DNA of 64,000 bases from Aeromonas sobria (GCF_000820145.1 NZ_CDBW01000006.1:238255-302254), one strand, 5' to 3'; positions 45,479 through 58,594 are shown, counted from the first letter of the stretch. Program-made: numbers and translations. Notes: generated by a model not told the origin, from the sequence alone.

Positions 45479-45758
45479 AATGGGTTCCTGTGTTCCAGCT
45501 GGGCTGTGTTTGGCTTGGTTAGCTCGGCATGAGCGAGACGGAGGTTGTAACCACCGACGGCTGCGCCTGACATCAAGTCAGAGAGAGAGCCGGAAAATGG
45601 CGGGCGCGAAGTGTAACAGATAGACGGCATAATTTCTGCCTCAAATGGTTGGAGTTTTTATCCCGCCGCACGGGCTTTATTGTTGCAGGCCAAAGTTCTC
45701 GCCAACCCGTATTCTCGCCACTGTGTGTGCCGTATGTGTTATCCGCTGGTGCCCAGAT
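45479..45758. other. rhlE upstream region
   Basis: 280 bp between the rhlE start and the gltD terminator. No gene seen; it should hold the rhlE promoter on the minus strand and possibly a leader, as DEAD-box genes often have long 5' regions. Confidence 0.5.
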
Positions 45759-45790
45759 AAAATCAGCCCCGCATTGGCGGGGCTGATTTT
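45759..45790 (-). terminator. Terminator of gltBD
   Basis: 14-bp stem AAAATCAGCCCCGC / GCGGGGCTGATTTT with an ATTG loop, 31 bp past the gltD stop; on the minus strand it is followed by TATC. Confidence 0.9.
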
Positions 45791-45820
45791 GAGAGAGCAT
45801 TATAGCCGTGGCCGGTCAGA

Positions 45821-47248
<1,428 letters not shown>

Positions 47249-50200
47249 TTATTGCGCCTGGATTCTGAGTTCTGCACTGGAACGGCTGGTGTGGCCCAAC
47301 AGGGACTTCACGTCGCTGGATTTGGGCTTGATCAGCTTGAACATGGGCACAAAGGCATCGAAGTTGGCCAGGATCTCTTCGGCGCGCGAACTGCCGGTTT
47401 CATTGAGGTGCTCGGTGATGATGCCGCGCAGGTGCTCCTGATGAATGGCGAGACTCGCCACATCCAGCAACTCTACCAGCTCGGGGTTAGTGCGTTTGGC
47501 GAAGTTGCCGCACTCATCGAGCACGTAGGCAAAACCACCGGTCATGCCTGCCGCGAAGTTGACGCCGGTCGTGCCGAGAATGGTGACTATGCCACCGGTC
47601 ATGTATTCACAACCGTTGTCGCCAATCCCCTCGACCACGGCCAGCGCGCCGGAGTTACGCACCGCAAAACGCTCGCCAGCGGTACCTGCTGCATAGAGCT
47701 TGCCGCCGGTGGCGCCGTAGAGGCAGGTGTTGCCGATGATGGCCGCTTCGTGGGATTTGAAGGCAACGCCGACATGGGGTTTGACCACCAGCTTGCCGCC
47801 GGTCATCCCTTTGCCGACGTAGTCGTTGGCGTCACCGGTGAGGATCATCTCGAGGCCACCCGCATTCCAGACGCCAAAGCTCTGGCCTGCGGTACCGTTG
47901 AAGTGCACCTTGACCGGATCTGCAGCCATCCCCTGATTACCGTGACGCTTGACGATCTCGCCCGACAGACGGGCCCCCACAGAGCGGTCGGTGTTGCGGA
48001 TGTCGTAACGGAACTCGCCGCCGCTTGAGGTTTCCACCGCTGCTAGCAGATCGTCCACCATCTGCAGGTTGAGCGGCCCCTTGTCGAAAGTGGGGTTGTG
48101 CTGCTGGCTGAACAGGCTGGAGCCCGCCGGTGCGATTGGTCTGGCCAGAATGCCCCCGAGGTCCAGCTTGGCCTGACGGGCGGTGAGGCCGGGCAGGGCC
48201 TCAAGCAGATCGGTACGGCCAATCAGGTCGGTCAGCTGGGTGACGCCCAGCTGGGCCATCAGTTCGCGGGTCTCTTGTGCGATGAACTTGAAGTAGTTCA
48301 TCACCATCTCCGGCAGGCCGGTGAAGTGTTCGCGGCGCAGCTTCTCATCCTGGGTGGCAACGCCGGTGGCGCAGTTGTTGAGGTGGCAGATCCGCAAGTA
48401 TTTGCAGCCGAGTGCCACCATGGGGCCGGTGCCAAAGCCGAAGCTCTCGGCGCCGAGAATTGCCGCCTTAATGATATCGAGACCGGTCTTGAGACCGCCA
48501 TCCACTTGCAACCGCACCTTGTGGCGCAGGCCGTTGGCGACCAGTGCCTGCTGGGTTTCAGCCAGACCCAGTTCCCACGGGGAACCGGCATACTTGACCG
48601 AGGTGAGGGGGCTCGCGCCAGTGCCGCCGTCATAACCGGAGATGGTGATGAAGTCGGCATAGGCTTTGGCGACGCCGCAGGCGATGGTGCCCACACCGGG
48701 CTCGGAGACCAGCTTGACCGACACCAGACAGCTCGGGTTGATCTGCTTGATGTCAAAAATAAGCTGGGCCAGATCCTCGATGGAGTAGATATCGTGGTGC
48801 GGCGGCGGGGAGATCAGGGTCACGCCGGGCACGGAATAGCGCAGCTTGGCGATCTGGGCGGTTACCTTGTCGCCGGGCAGCTGGCCACCTTCGCCGGGCT
48901 TGGCACCCTGAGCCACTTTGATCTGCACCACATCGGCGTTCATCAGGTAGTGAGGGGTGACGCCAAAGCGACCGGATGCTACCTGCTTGATGCGCGAGTT
49001 CTTCTCGGTGCCAAAGCGCTTGGGATCTTCGCCACCTTCACCTGAGTTGCTCTTGCCGCCGAGGCGGTTCATGGCAATGGCCAGCGCTTCGTGCGCCTCT
49101 GGCCCCAAGGCGCCGATTGACATGGCGGCGGAGTCGAAGCGGGGGAAGAGGGCCTCGGCAGATTCCACTGCACTCACCTCCACCGGATGGTCGACTTTTT
49201 TCAACGCCAGCAGATCACGCAAGGTCGAGATCGGGCGTTCATTGACCAGCCGGGCGTACTCCAGGTAATCGGCGTAGTTGCCAGATCGCACTGCGACTTG
49301 CAGGGTTTGCACCACATCTGGGTTGTAGGTGTGGTACTCGCCGCCGTGGACAAACTTGAGCAGGCCGCCGTGACTGAGGGGCTTGCGTTGCAACCAGGCC
49401 TGACGGGCCAGATTGTGCTGATCTTGCTGGATATCGCTAAAATCGGCCCCTTGAATACGGCTCGATACCCCACGGAAACAGATCTCAACCACCGACTGGG
49501 CAAGCCCCACCGCTTCAAACAGCTGGGAGCAGCGATAGCTGGCCACGGTACTGATGCCCATTTTGGACATCACCTTGTAGAGGCCTTTATTGATGCCGTT
49601 ACGGTAGTTGACCATCGCTTGACGCAAGGTCATCTTCAGCACCCCTTCTTCAACCTGCTTGGCCAGAGTTTCATAGGCCAGATAGGGGTAGACGGCAGTG
49701 GCGCCAAAGCCCAGCAGTACCGAGAAGTGGTGCGGGTCGCGGCAACTGGCGGTCTCTACCAGAATGTTGGCGTCGCAGCGCAGGTTGTTGTCTACCAGGG
49801 TACGTTGCACCGCGCCCACCGCCATGGCGGCCGGGATCGGCAGGGTGTCTGCGCTGATATCGCGATCTGACAATACCAGCAGCACGGTGCCACTCTTGGC
49901 GGCGGTTTTAGCCAGCTCGCAGATGCGAATGATGGCCGCTTCCAACCCCTCTTCGGGCTTGAAGTTGAGACTGATCACCTGGTGGCGATAGTGTTCCCCT
50001 TCCAGCGCCAGCAGCTGGTGGAAGTCGGAGTAGAGCAGGATCGGCGACTGGAACAGTACCCGGTGAGCGTGACCGAAGGTCTCGTTGAAGACGTTCTGCT
50101 CGCGACCGATACAGGTGGCCAGCGACATCACATGGTTCTCCCGCAGCGGATCGATAGGCGGGTTGGTCACCTGGGCGAACATCTGGCGGAAGTAGTCATA

Positions 50201-51706
50201 CAGGGTCCGTTGACCGGACGAGAGCACCGCCATCGGGGTGTCATCCCCCATGGATCCGACCGCTTCCTGACCGTTCTCAGCTAAGACCCGAATGATCTGA
50301 TCCAGCTCTTCAAAGGAGTAGCCGAACAGCTTCTGATAGGTTTTCAGCTGGTCATCGGCAAACTCGCGGCTGCCGGTCTGGTTGTCATCCATCTGCTCGA
50401 ATGGCACCAGTCGTGTGCAGTGCTTGTCCATCCACTGCTTGTAGGTGTGGCGGCTCTTGAGATCGTCGTCAATCTCGAAGCTGGTCCACACCTTGCCGTT
50501 GTGGGTATCCACCACGAACAGCTCGCCCGGGCCGACCCGGCCCTTCTCCAGCACTTCGTCCGGGGTGTAGTCCCAGGTGCCGACCTCAGACGCGAGCGTG
50601 ATGAACTTGTCCTTGGTGATGACGTAGCGGGCCGGACGCAGGCCATTGCGATCCAGCGCGCAGGTGGCGTAGCGACCGTCGGTCATCACGATACCGGCAG
50701 GGCCGTCCCACGGCTCCATGTGCATGGAGTTGAAGTCATAGAAGGCGCGCAGGTCGTCGTCCATGTTCGGGTGCTTTTGCCATGCAGGCGGGATCAACAG
50801 ACGCATGGCACGGAACAGGTCCATGCCACCGGCGAGGAAGAGATCCAGCATGTTGTCGAGGCTGGATGAATCCGAGCCCGTGGTGTTGACGAAGGGGGCC
50901 GCTTCCTGCAAATCGGGGATCAGCGGTGTCGCAAACTTGTAGCTGCGCGCCTTGGCCCACTGGCGGTTACCGGCGATGGTGTTGATCTCGCCGTTGTGAG
51001 CGAGATAGCGGAACGGCTGGGCCAGTGGCCAGCGCGGACTGGTGTTGGTGGAGAAGCGCTGGTGGAACACGCAGATCGCTGCTTGCATGCGAATGTCGGC
51101 GAGATCCAGATAGAAGCGCGGCAAGTCCACCGGCATGCACAGTCCTTTATAGACGGTGACCAGATTGGAGAGACTGACCACATAGAAGTAGTCATCGTTG
51201 ATGCGCTTCTCGATACGGCGACGCACGATATAGAGGCGACGCTCCAGATCCTGTTCAACCCAGCCGGGAGGTGCGTTGACAAAGACCTGTTCAATACTGG
51301 GCAGGGAGGCTTTGGCGATAGGGCCGAGCACATTGGTATCGACGGGCACTTTGCGCCAGCCGACCAGACTCAGGGTCTCTTTTTCCAGCTCTTCGTCGAT
51401 GATGTCGCGAGTTTGCTGGGCCAGGACCGGATCGGGGTTGAGAAACAGCATACCAACCGCGTATTTGCGGCCAAGGTGCCATCCCTTCTCCTCGGCAACA
51501 GCTCTATAAAAGCTGTCGGGTTTTTGCAGCAGCAGGCCGCAACCATCGCCGGTCTTGCCATCAGCGGAGATCCCGCCGCGGTGTTGCATGCGAGCCAATG
51601 CTGACATCGCGAGACGAACAAGCTTGTGGCTGGCTTCCCCTTCCATGTGGGCCAACAGGCCGAAGCCACAGTTATCCCTCTCCAGCTTTGGATCATATAG
51701 TGACAT
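47249..51706 (-). CDS. gltB: Glutamate synthase large subunit GltB
   Basis: Large GOGAT subunit, converts glutamine plus 2-oxoglutarate to two glutamates. 1485 aa. Short pro-sequence [12 protein letters not shown], then Cys13 ([11 protein letters not shown]), the nucleophile of the class II amidotransferase domain exposed after processing. The FMN/synthase domain has [11 protein letters not shown] and GGQLPGDKV, the [3Fe-4S] cluster motif is [17 protein letters not shown], and a C-terminal GXGXG beta-helix follows. ATG 51706 has AAGGGAG seven bases upstream; 14 more in-frame codons upstream are not part of the family. Confidence 0.97.
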   Translation of the reverse strand: MSLYDPKLERDNCGFGLLAHMEGEASHKLVRLAMSALARMQHRGGISADGKTGDGCGLLLQKPDSFYRAVAEEKGWHLGRKYAVGMLFLNPDPVLAQQTRDIIDEELEKETLSLVGWRKVPVDTNVLGPIAKASLPSIEQVFVNAPPGWVEQDLERRLYIVRRRIEKRINDDYFYVVSLSNLVTVYKGLCMPVDLPRFYLDLADIRMQAAICVFHQRFSTNTSPRWPLAQPFRYLAHNGEINTIAGNRQWAKARSYKFATPLIPDLQEAAPFVNTTGSDSSSLDNMLDLFLAGGMDLFRAMRLLIPPAWQKHPNMDDDLRAFYDFNSMHMEPWDGPAGIVMTDGRYATCALDRNGLRPARYVITKDKFITLASEVGTWDYTPDEVLEKGRVGPGELFVVDTHNGKVWTSFEIDDDLKSRHTYKQWMDKHCTRLVPFEQMDDNQTGSREFADDQLKTYQKLFGYSFEELDQIIRVLAENGQEAVGSMGDDTPMAVLSSGQRTLYDYFRQMFAQVTNPPIDPLRENHVMSLATCIGREQNVFNETFGHAHRVLFQSPILLYSDFHQLLALEGEHYRHQVISLNFKPEEGLEAAIIRICELAKTAAKSGTVLLVLSDRDISADTLPIPAAMAVGAVQRTLVDNNLRCDANILVETASCRDPHHFSVLLGFGATAVYPYLAYETLAKQVEEGVLKMTLRQAMVNYRNGINKGLYKVMSKMGISTVASYRCSQLFEAVGLAQSVVEICFRGVSSRIQGADFSDIQQDQHNLARQAWLQRKPLSHGGLLKFVHGGEYHTYNPDVVQTLQVAVRSGNYADYLEYARLVNERPISTLRDLLALKKVDHPVEVSAVESAEALFPRFDSAAMSIGALGPEAHEALAIAMNRLGGKSNSGEGGEDPKRFGTEKNSRIKQVASGRFGVTPHYLMNADVVQIKVAQGAKPGEGGQLPGDKVTAQIAKLRYSVPGVTLISPPPHHDIYSIEDLAQLIFDIKQINPSCLVSVKLVSEPGVGTIACGVAKAYADFITISGYDGGTGASPLTSVKYAGSPWELGLAETQQALVANGLRHKVRLQVDGGLKTGLDIIKAAILGAESFGFGTGPMVALGCKYLRICHLNNCATGVATQDEKLRREHFTGLPEMVMNYFKFIAQETRELMAQLGVTQLTDLIGRTDLLEALPGLTARQAKLDLGGILARPIAPAGSSLFSQQHNPTFDKGPLNLQMVDDLLAAVETSSGGEFRYDIRNTDRSVGARLSGEIVKRHGNQGMAADPVKVHFNGTAGQSFGVWNAGGLEMILTGDANDYVGKGMTGGKLVVKPHVGVAFKSHEAAIIGNTCLYGATGGKLYAAGTAGERFAVRNSGALAVVEGIGDNGCEYMTGGIVTILGTTGVNFAAGMTGGFAYVLDECGNFAKRTNPELVELLDVASLAIHQEHLRGIITEHLNETGSSRAEEILANFDAFVPMFKLIKPKSSDVKSLLGHTSRSSAELRIQAQ

Positions 51707-52317
51707 TGCATTTCTCCCTTGCTCGGCCTTCCATCGCACAGTCATCAACTGACTGCATAAATTGCGATTGGCTCTTGTGGTTCCGTCTGCCTGACGTGGC
51801 GAATCTCCAAACTAATGGGATTTTTTGACGAGGTCAATCGCAGGTCAGGTTTGCCTCGGTGGTTACATTCCCATAACAAAATGTCGAAGCAGAGGGGGTA
51901 ATTGGTTGTAATGGTGCGATTGTTCTGCTCAATATTGTTTTTGTGGTGAAATATATTGCCATTGAGGGGTTCAATGGTGCGCTTATCGACCGAGGGTGAA
52001 TGTAGTAATTTTACCAACCCGGCTTGGTCGACAGCGGAGGTGATCACATTTTCAATATTGCAGGCTTGCAATTGTGTCTTGTCGGGTCTCTTTGAATTTT
52101 TCATTGTTCAACAGTGAGTTATCAGGTCTCATTTTCATATGGATGTTTACTGTTGGAATAGTCAACGAGCTGCCAAAATCTGTTTTTTGCGATTTTTCTC
52201 TATATTTATTCAAAATAGACCGGATATTTATATGTTTTACCTCCTCCGCTAGCTTGATCCAGCTCAGCCCCTGTTTTGCGCAAGCTCGTACAATGACGCT
52301 CCTTTAGCGGAGGTGCC
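51707..52317. promoter_or_regulatory. Long divergent gltB-yhcC regulatory region
   Basis: 611 bp, AT-rich relative to its flanks. A 119-codon frame on the minus strand (52104-51745) has no ribosome site and no recognisable features; I treat it as noncoding. The region is expected to hold the gltB promoter, long leader and regulator sites (in E. coli gltB is Lrp-activated at distant sites). No exact site was assigned. Confidence 0.55.
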
Positions 52318-53247
52318 ATGCAGTTACACGAACTCGTCAATACATTCGGTCAAGATCTCAAGCAGCGTCACGGTCAGAAGATCCACAAACTCTCCATCCA
52401 TGGTGCCTTCACCTGCCCAAATCGGGACGGCACCCTGGGCCGCGGTGGCTGCACCTTCTGTAATGTCTCCTCTTTTGCTGACGAGTCGGCCCAGCAGCTC
52501 TCCGTGGTGCAACAACTGCTGGCTCGCCGCGATGAAGTGACCCGCGCCAAGCGCTATCTCGCCTACTTTCAGGCCTATACCAGCACCTATGCCGAGGTCG
52601 AATATCTGCAGCGTATGTACGAAGAGGCACTGTCAGTGAGCGATATGGTGGGGCTCTGTGTGGGCACCCGTCCCGATTGCGTGCCGGATGCGGTGCTGGA
52701 TCTGCTGGCGGGCTATCAGGAGCGGGGTTACGAGGTGTGGCTGGAGCTCGGGCTGCAGAGCGCCAATGACAAAACCTTGCAGCGGATCAATCGCGGACAC
52801 GGTTATGCCGCCTATGAGGATGCGGTGAAGCGGGCCCATCAGCGCGGCATCAAGGTATGTGCTCATCTGATCGTTGGCCTGCCGGGCGAGGTGCCGATGG
52901 ATAGCCTGGATACTCTGCATCGCATCGTGGAAACCGGTGTCGAGGGGATCAAGCTCCATCCGCTTCATGTGGTGGAGGGCAGCATCCTTGGCAAGGCGTG
53001 GCAGGCGGGGCGGCTTGAGGTTTTGACGCTGGAGCAGTATGTGGAGGCGGCGGTCGCCATGATCCAGCACACGCCGCCCGAGGTGGTTTATCACCGCATA
53101 TCGGCATCGGCGCGTCGACCAACACTGCTGGCGCCCGTGTGGTGTGAAAATCGCTGGACTGCGATGGCGGATATTGCCAAAGCGTTGGCCTTGAGCGGCC
53201 CACAAGGGCATGCGCTGGGCAGACCCTTCATACTTCCTGACCTATAA
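52318..53247 (+). CDS. yhcC: TIGR01212 family radical SAM protein YhcC
   Basis: 309-aa radical SAM protein. The cluster motif reads FTCPNRDGTLGRGGCTFCN near residue 38, with Cys spaced as in the TIGR01212 family, followed by LGLQSANDKTLQRINRGH and HLIVGLPGE. GGAGG lies five bases upstream of the ATG. It sits divergent to gltBD, the same neighbour as in E. coli. Reported roles are unclear; the substrate is not established. Confidence 0.92.
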   Translation: MQLHELVNTFGQDLKQRHGQKIHKLSIHGAFTCPNRDGTLGRGGCTFCNVSSFADESAQQLSVVQQLLARRDEVTRAKRYLAYFQAYTSTYAEVEYLQRMYEEALSVSDMVGLCVGTRPDCVPDAVLDLLAGYQERGYEVWLELGLQSANDKTLQRINRGHGYAAYEDAVKRAHQRGIKVCAHLIVGLPGEVPMDSLDTLHRIVETGVEGIKLHPLHVVEGSILGKAWQAGRLEVLTLEQYVEAAVAMIQHTPPEVVYHRISASARRPTLLAPVWCENRWTAMADIAKALALSGPQGHALGRPFILPDL

Positions 53248-53350
53248 TTGAGTGCGACGTTATTATTTTCACCTAAAACATAGGGTTATATAAAAAAGTA
53301 CATACCATAAACTATAGTTTTGGGGTGTTCCGGTTGATATAGTAATGCAC

Positions 53351-53389
53351 ACTTAATGGCCATCTAGTTGACATTGTTATCCATTAAGT
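53351..53389. promoter_or_regulatory. 9-bp inverted repeat upstream of the lap operon
   Basis: ACTTAATGG (53351-53359) and CCATTAAGT (53381-53389) are perfect inverted halves with centres 30 bp apart, about three DNA turns. A TTGACA lies between them at 53368-53373, but no good -10 follows. The 53248-53624 gap has no gene; this is its only clear structure and could be an operator. Confidence 0.5.
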
Positions 53390-53624
53390 TCGACACGCCC
53401 TAGCAAGGCAGTGATAGCATGGAGTCAGTCAGGCCATGTTTATCGGGATTCGGCCATGTCGTTACCAGCGCCCTGCAGTAACTTATGGATGAATGTTTGC
53501 TGACAGGTTGATGCCCTGTGCCCGCACATCAGGAGATGTGTGATTTGGTGTGTTAGTCGCGCGAGCAGGAAAATACGTGCGGTTCATTTTCGTCTTGATC
53601 CCATTTATGCAGTGACAGGATGCT

Positions 53625-55769
53625 ATGCAAGCAGAAACAAGTCGTATCGATGAACTATTAGAGTGCCTGGTCTTCTTGACCCGCTTTTATGGTGTGCCCA
53701 ACAGTCAGGATGCCCTGACGACCGGGTTGCCTCTGGTCTCTGGCCGTCTGACGACGGCGCTGTTTTGCCGCGCGGCTGAACGGGGCGGCTTATCTGCCCG
53801 TGAAGTGATCCAGCCGTTGGCTGATATATCACCCTTGTTGCTGCCCTGCGTATTGCAGATGCGCAGCGGTGGTGCCTGTATTCTGCTGGAGTGGAACGAG
53901 GATCGCAGCCAGGGGAAAGTGATTTTTCCGCAGGCTGGTGATGCAGCCCAATGGCTATCTACGGCTCAGCTCGGTGATGAGTATCTGGGTCGCCTCTTCT
54001 ATGTGAAGAAGCAGTTCAAATTTGACGAACGCTCACCCAAGGTGCTGGAAACCCGTGATGGTCACTGGTTCTGGAGCACCCTGTTCGAATCACGGGGTAT
54101 TTATCGCGATGTGCTGATTGCCTCGATCCTCATTAATCTGTTTGCGGTCGCCAGCCCCCTCTTCACCATGAACGTCTATGACAAGATCGTGCCCAATCTG
54201 GCGTTTGAGTCGCTGTGGGTGCTGGCTGCGGGGGCCATGGTTGTTTTTACCTTCGATTTTGTGATGCGTCAGCTACGCAGTTACTTCATCGATATTGCCG
54301 GCAAAAAATCCGATGTGCTGCTGTCGGCCAAGATCTTTGCCAAGGTTATGGGCATGCGCATGGAGTCGCGCCCTGCCTCCACCGGTGCTTTCGCCAAACA
54401 CTTACAAGAGTTTGAGTCGGTGCGGGAGTTTTTCACTTCCGCCACCGTATCTACCCTTATCGATCTGCCCTTCGCGGTGTTCTTCCTCTTTATTATCTGG
54501 TTGTTTGCCGGCGTGATGGTGGTGGTGCCCATTGTGGCCATGCTGATCCTGGTTGCCTACAGCTTTTATATTCAAGGGTCGCTCAAGCAATCCATTGAAG
54601 AGGGCTCGCGCCTTGCCTCCCAGAAAAACGCCAACCTGATTGAAAGTATTTCCGGGTTGGAAACCGTCAAAATATTCGGTGCCGAAAGCATGTTCCAGCA
54701 TCGCTGGGAGCAGGCGGTATCCCATATTTCCACTTGGGGTGTACAGACTCGTCGCATTACCAACTCCATGTCTTCACTGGCCAGCTATATCCAGCAGGTA
54801 GTGACCGTTGGGCTGGTCATTGTAGGGGTCTACCAGATATCTGAAGGTTTGGTCACCATGGGCGGCATGATTGCAGCCGTGATGCTGGCGAGCCGGGCAA
54901 TTGCGCCTATGGTGCAACTCTCGGTGCTGTCGACACGCTATAACCAGGCCAAGTCTGCGCTGGATATTCTGGAGAAGATCATGCAAACCCCGGGTGAGCA
55001 GGAAGAGGGCAAGCAATATATCCATCATCCGGTGATTGCCGGTCGGATCGAATTCGAGAATGTCTCGTTTAAATACCCGGGCATGGAAACCAGCTCGCTG
55101 CACAATATCAATTTACGCATTCAGCCAGGTGAGAAGGTGGCCATTATTGGCCGGATCGGGGCAGGTAAAACCACCCTTGAGAAACTGCTGATGGGCTTGT
55201 ATCGACCCACCGATGGTTCGGTCCGTATCGATGGATTTGAGCTGGATCAGCTGCCCTCGTCGGTGATCCGTCGCAATATCGGCTGTGTCCCTCAGGATGT
55301 CATCCTGTTCTTCGGCTCGGTGCGGGACAACATTATGTTGGGTAACCCGCTGGTGGATGATGCTCGGGTCTTGCGCGCCGCCAAACGGGCCGGTGTGACC
55401 AACTTTACCAACCGGGATCCCAATGGCCTTGATCGGCAGATTGGCGAAGGCGGGCGTCAGCTTTCCGGTGGTCAGCGTCAGGCGATCCTGCTGGCGCGTG
55501 CGCTGCTCAATGATCCTCCCATTCTGGTGATGGATGAACCCACCTCCAACATGGACAACCAGTCCGAGATGCAGGTCAAACAGGAGCTGGCCAGACTTGG
55601 CCCGGAAACCACCCTGATCCTGATCACTCACAAGACCTCCATGCTGGATGTGGCATCCCGGGTGATTGTTATCGAGCAAGGTCAGATAGTTGCAGATGGC
55701 CCTAAAGATGTGGTGTTGCAACAGTTGAAAGAAGGCAAAGTACGAGTGCAGGAGGTATCCCATGGTTAA
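53625..55769 (+). CDS. lapB: Type I secretion ABC transporter LapB
   Basis: Inner-membrane ATPase of the adhesin secretion system, 714 aa. N-terminal C39-like domain without the catalytic Cys (residues 1-125), six membrane helices (about 160-430; SPLFTMNVYDKIVPN is typical of T1SS), and an ATPase with Walker A GRIGAGKTT near 510, signature QLSGGQRQAILLAR and Walker B ILVMDEPTS. Overlaps lapC by 8 bp. The whole lapB-C-E-G-D-A order supports an adhesin, not a toxin, as substrate. Confidence 0.93.
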   Translation: MQAETSRIDELLECLVFLTRFYGVPNSQDALTTGLPLVSGRLTTALFCRAAERGGLSAREVIQPLADISPLLLPCVLQMRSGGACILLEWNEDRSQGKVIFPQAGDAAQWLSTAQLGDEYLGRLFYVKKQFKFDERSPKVLETRDGHWFWSTLFESRGIYRDVLIASILINLFAVASPLFTMNVYDKIVPNLAFESLWVLAAGAMVVFTFDFVMRQLRSYFIDIAGKKSDVLLSAKIFAKVMGMRMESRPASTGAFAKHLQEFESVREFFTSATVSTLIDLPFAVFFLFIIWLFAGVMVVVPIVAMLILVAYSFYIQGSLKQSIEEGSRLASQKNANLIESISGLETVKIFGAESMFQHRWEQAVSHISTWGVQTRRITNSMSSLASYIQQVVTVGLVIVGVYQISEGLVTMGGMIAAVMLASRAIAPMVQLSVLSTRYNQAKSALDILEKIMQTPGEQEEGKQYIHHPVIAGRIEFENVSFKYPGMETSSLHNINLRIQPGEKVAIIGRIGAGKTTLEKLLMGLYRPTDGSVRIDGFELDQLPSSVIRRNIGCVPQDVILFFGSVRDNIMLGNPLVDDARVLRAAKRAGVTNFTNRDPNGLDRQIGEGGRQLSGGQRQAILLARALLNDPPILVMDEPTSNMDNQSEMQVKQELARLGPETTLILITHKTSMLDVASRVIVIEQGQIVADGPKDVVLQQLKEGKVRVQEVSHG

Positions 55770-57195
55770 GGGACTTTCCGGCTGGTTCAACCGGTCTAGG
55801 AAGGCGCAGTCTGACGACGTCTTACCCGCACCTGAGCACTTGGAGTTTGTGGATGACGGAGCCGCCGCTGTGTTGCTCAGTACACCGACCAGTGCCCGTA
55901 TCTTGTTGTGGTGTTGTTTCTTGTTTTTTGTGAGTGCCATTGTCTGGGCTGCATGGGCAGAGCTGGATGAAGTCACCGTGGGGCAAGGCAAGGTAATGCC
56001 TTCCCGGCAATTACAGGTAATCCAGAACCTGGAAGGGGGGATAGTCAAAGAGATCTTTGTCAAAGAGGGTGACATCGTAGAAAAAGGGCAGGCATTGCTG
56101 CGTATCGATGATACCCGTTTTCGCTCCGATTTTCGGGAACGGGAGCAGGAGCTGGTGACCCTGAAAGGCGATATCGCCCGGCTGCGGGCCGAGATGGCCA
56201 GTGTTGAGGTAAAAAATGAGCCGGCACTCGGTTGGCGTGAGCAAGTGGTCATCTCTGAGGCTCCCATCCAGTTTCCTGATGGTTATGAAACGATTTTCGC
56301 TGAATATGCCAACCGTGAGCGTTCAGTCCAAAAAGATCGCCTCAATAACTTGAAGAACCAGCTCTATATATTAGGGCAGCAAATCGAACAGAAAGAGCAG
56401 GAACTGATAGAGTTGAACGCCAAAATACGCACCGTGAACCGCAGCGTGGATTTGGCCAGACAAGAGCTCAATATCAGTCGTCCGCTGGCTAAAGAAGGAA
56501 TTGTGCCACAGGTTGAATTGATCAAACTGGAGCGTCAGGTCAACGAGATGCAAGGGGAGCTGGAGAGTAACCGGTTGATTATTCCAAAACTCAACTCGGT
56601 ATTGCGGGAGTCTATATCAAAGCGTAATGACATCGCGTTAACCTTCCGGGCTGATTCACAAACCGAGCTTAATGAGAAGCAGGGACGACTTGGTCAGCTG
56701 TCCGAAGGGCAGGTCGGCTTGCAAGACCGGGTTGATCGTACCAGTGTGATTGCGCCGCTCAAAGGCACTATCAAAAAGCTCAAGATCAATACCCTGGGCG
56801 GTGTAGTGCAACCGGGTATGGATTTGATGGAGATAGTGCCGCTGGAAGATACCTTGCTGGTGGAAGCTAAAGTGTCGCCAAAAGATATCGCCTTCCTGCG
56901 ACCCGGGCTGGACGCCATCGTCAAGATTACTGCCTATGACTTTACAATCTATGGAGGATTGCATGGCAAGGTTGAACAGATAAGTGCGGACTCGATCCAG
57001 GATGAGGAGGGGAATTCCTTTTATCTGGTTCGAGTACGTACCGACAAGAGTTACTTGGGCGATGAGCTTAACGCACTTCCCATCATCCCCGGTATGTTAG
57101 CCAGTGCGGATATTATTACTGGTAAAAAAAGTGTCCTAGACTATTTGCTGAAACCCATATTAAGGGCAAAGCAGTCGGCACTGAGAGAACGATAA
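55762..57195 (+). CDS. lapC: HlyD-family adaptor LapC
   Basis: Membrane-fusion protein bridging LapB and the outer-membrane channel, 477 aa. One N-terminal membrane helix (ILLWCCFLFFVSAIVWAAWA, residues 45-64), a lipoyl/barrel half (VTVGQGKVMPSRQLQVIQNL), a long coiled coil (about 110-310) and the second half ending with PIIPGMLASADIITGKKS, the HlyD C-terminal signature. Confidence 0.93.
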   Translation: MVKGLSGWFNRSRKAQSDDVLPAPEHLEFVDDGAAAVLLSTPTSARILLWCCFLFFVSAIVWAAWAELDEVTVGQGKVMPSRQLQVIQNLEGGIVKEIFVKEGDIVEKGQALLRIDDTRFRSDFREREQELVTLKGDIARLRAEMASVEVKNEPALGWREQVVISEAPIQFPDGYETIFAEYANRERSVQKDRLNNLKNQLYILGQQIEQKEQELIELNAKIRTVNRSVDLARQELNISRPLAKEGIVPQVELIKLERQVNEMQGELESNRLIIPKLNSVLRESISKRNDIALTFRADSQTELNEKQGRLGQLSEGQVGLQDRVDRTSVIAPLKGTIKKLKINTLGGVVQPGMDLMEIVPLEDTLLVEAKVSPKDIAFLRPGLDAIVKITAYDFTIYGGLHGKVEQISADSIQDEEGNSFYLVRVRTDKSYLGDELNALPIIPGMLASADIITGKKSVLDYLLKPILRAKQSALRER

Positions 57196-57231
57196 GCCAA
57201 CAATCTAAAACAATACATGACTGGAGATAAC

Positions 57232-58557
57232 ATGAAAAAAACGATTGTTGCCATGCTGGTCAGTGGCATCACCCTACTCCCTGGTTTGGGGCAAGCCCAG
57301 ACGCTGGAGGAGTCGGTAGGACATACGCTTGCGACACATCCCAAGATCAAGGAAGCGTTCGATTTGTATCAGGCACGCCTCTATCAGCATGATGGTGCCA
57401 AGGGTGGTTACTATCCCACCATCGATCTGCGTGGTGGCGTAGGCTATGAAAAGACTGACAGCCCTTCTACCCGAGCTGCCAGTGCCAACAGCAATATTGA
57501 TGACTCCATGACTCGTAAAGAGGCCGGGCTCAGTCTGCGCCAAATGTTGTTTGATGGCTTTGATGTCAGCAACAACGTATCCAGAACAGAAGCAGAAGCC
57601 AATGCCCAGCGTCTGGCGATGATCTCTGAAGCGGAAAACACCGCGCTGCGGGTCTCTGAGGTGTACCTCAACATGCTGCGTCAGCAGGAGATCCTGGAGC
57701 TATCCAAGCAGAATCTGGAAACCCACGAGCAGATCCGCAGTGACATTCGCAAGCGGACCGACTCAGGTCTGGGATCGACGGCTGACCAGACCCAGATCGA
57801 TGGTCGTGTTGCCCGAGCCTATTCGAACCAGGCTGCAGCGGAGAACAACTATCGCGATGCAGAAAGTGAATTTATCCGTGTCGTGAATGAGGTGCCCAAA
57901 GATTTGGTACAGCCGGTTCCTAACGCCGAGGTCATTCCGGCCAGTCTGGAGACAGCGCTGAAAACCGCGACCGAAGTTCATCCAACCCTGCTCTCTTCAC
58001 TGCAGGATATTGAAGCGGCCAAATATCAGCATGAAGGTTCCAAGTCCGGTTTCTACCCCAATGTGACATTTGAGGTGGATCAGAACTGGAATGAGGATAT
58101 CGATGCGGTTAAAGGGCGTAACGATGACCTGACCGCCATGGTGCGGATGCGTTACAACCTGTTCCGCGGTGGTTCTGACGTGGCAGAGAGCAACGCTACA
58201 TCGGCGCTCTATTCCCAGGCGAAAGACATTCATCTGAATGCGTTCCGCCAAGTGGAAGAGGGCACGCGTCTGGCATGGAACGCCAAAGAGTCGCTGACCA
58301 AGCAGAAGACCTTCTTGAAAGAGCACGTCGACGCCAGCTATGACACCGTGCAGGCCTATAAAAAGCAATTTGGTTTGGGCCAACGGACTTTGCTGGATGT
58401 GTTGAACACCGAGAACGAACTGTTTGAAGCGCGTCGTAGCTATATTACTGCCGAATATGACGCGCTGCTGGCGGACTATCGCATTCTCAATGCGACAGGT
58501 AGCCTGCTCAATGCCTTTAGCGTCAAGCAACCCGCTGAATGGCAAGCCAAGAAGTAA
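57232..58557 (+). CDS. lapE: TolC-family outer-membrane channel LapE
   Basis: Outer-membrane trimeric channel, 441 aa. Signal peptide MKKTIVAMLVSGITLLPGLG ending near AQA (residue 23), then two TolC-type repeats with long helices (residues about 90-200 and 300-410) and GQRTLLDVLNTENELFEAR, the family hallmark. ATG 57232 has GGAG nine bases upstream. A terminator follows before lapG. Confidence 0.92.
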   Translation: MKKTIVAMLVSGITLLPGLGQAQTLEESVGHTLATHPKIKEAFDLYQARLYQHDGAKGGYYPTIDLRGGVGYEKTDSPSTRAASANSNIDDSMTRKEAGLSLRQMLFDGFDVSNNVSRTEAEANAQRLAMISEAENTALRVSEVYLNMLRQQEILELSKQNLETHEQIRSDIRKRTDSGLGSTADQTQIDGRVARAYSNQAAAENNYRDAESEFIRVVNEVPKDLVQPVPNAEVIPASLETALKTATEVHPTLLSSLQDIEAAKYQHEGSKSGFYPNVTFEVDQNWNEDIDAVKGRNDDLTAMVRMRYNLFRGGSDVAESNATSALYSQAKDIHLNAFRQVEEGTRLAWNAKESLTKQKTFLKEHVDASYDTVQAYKKQFGLGQRTLLDVLNTENELFEARRSYITAEYDALLADYRILNATGSLLNAFSVKQPAEWQAKK

Positions 58558-58594
58558 CGGTTCGCTATTGATCCCGCAGGGATGATGACCGCAC

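Noticed and set aside
48098..49045. 315-codon antisense frame over gltB
   Set aside because: Antisense shadow without start signals.
51745..52104. 119-codon frame in the gltB-yhcC gap
   Set aside because: No Shine-Dalgarno, no similarity recognised, overlaps the gltB start region where promoter and leader are expected.
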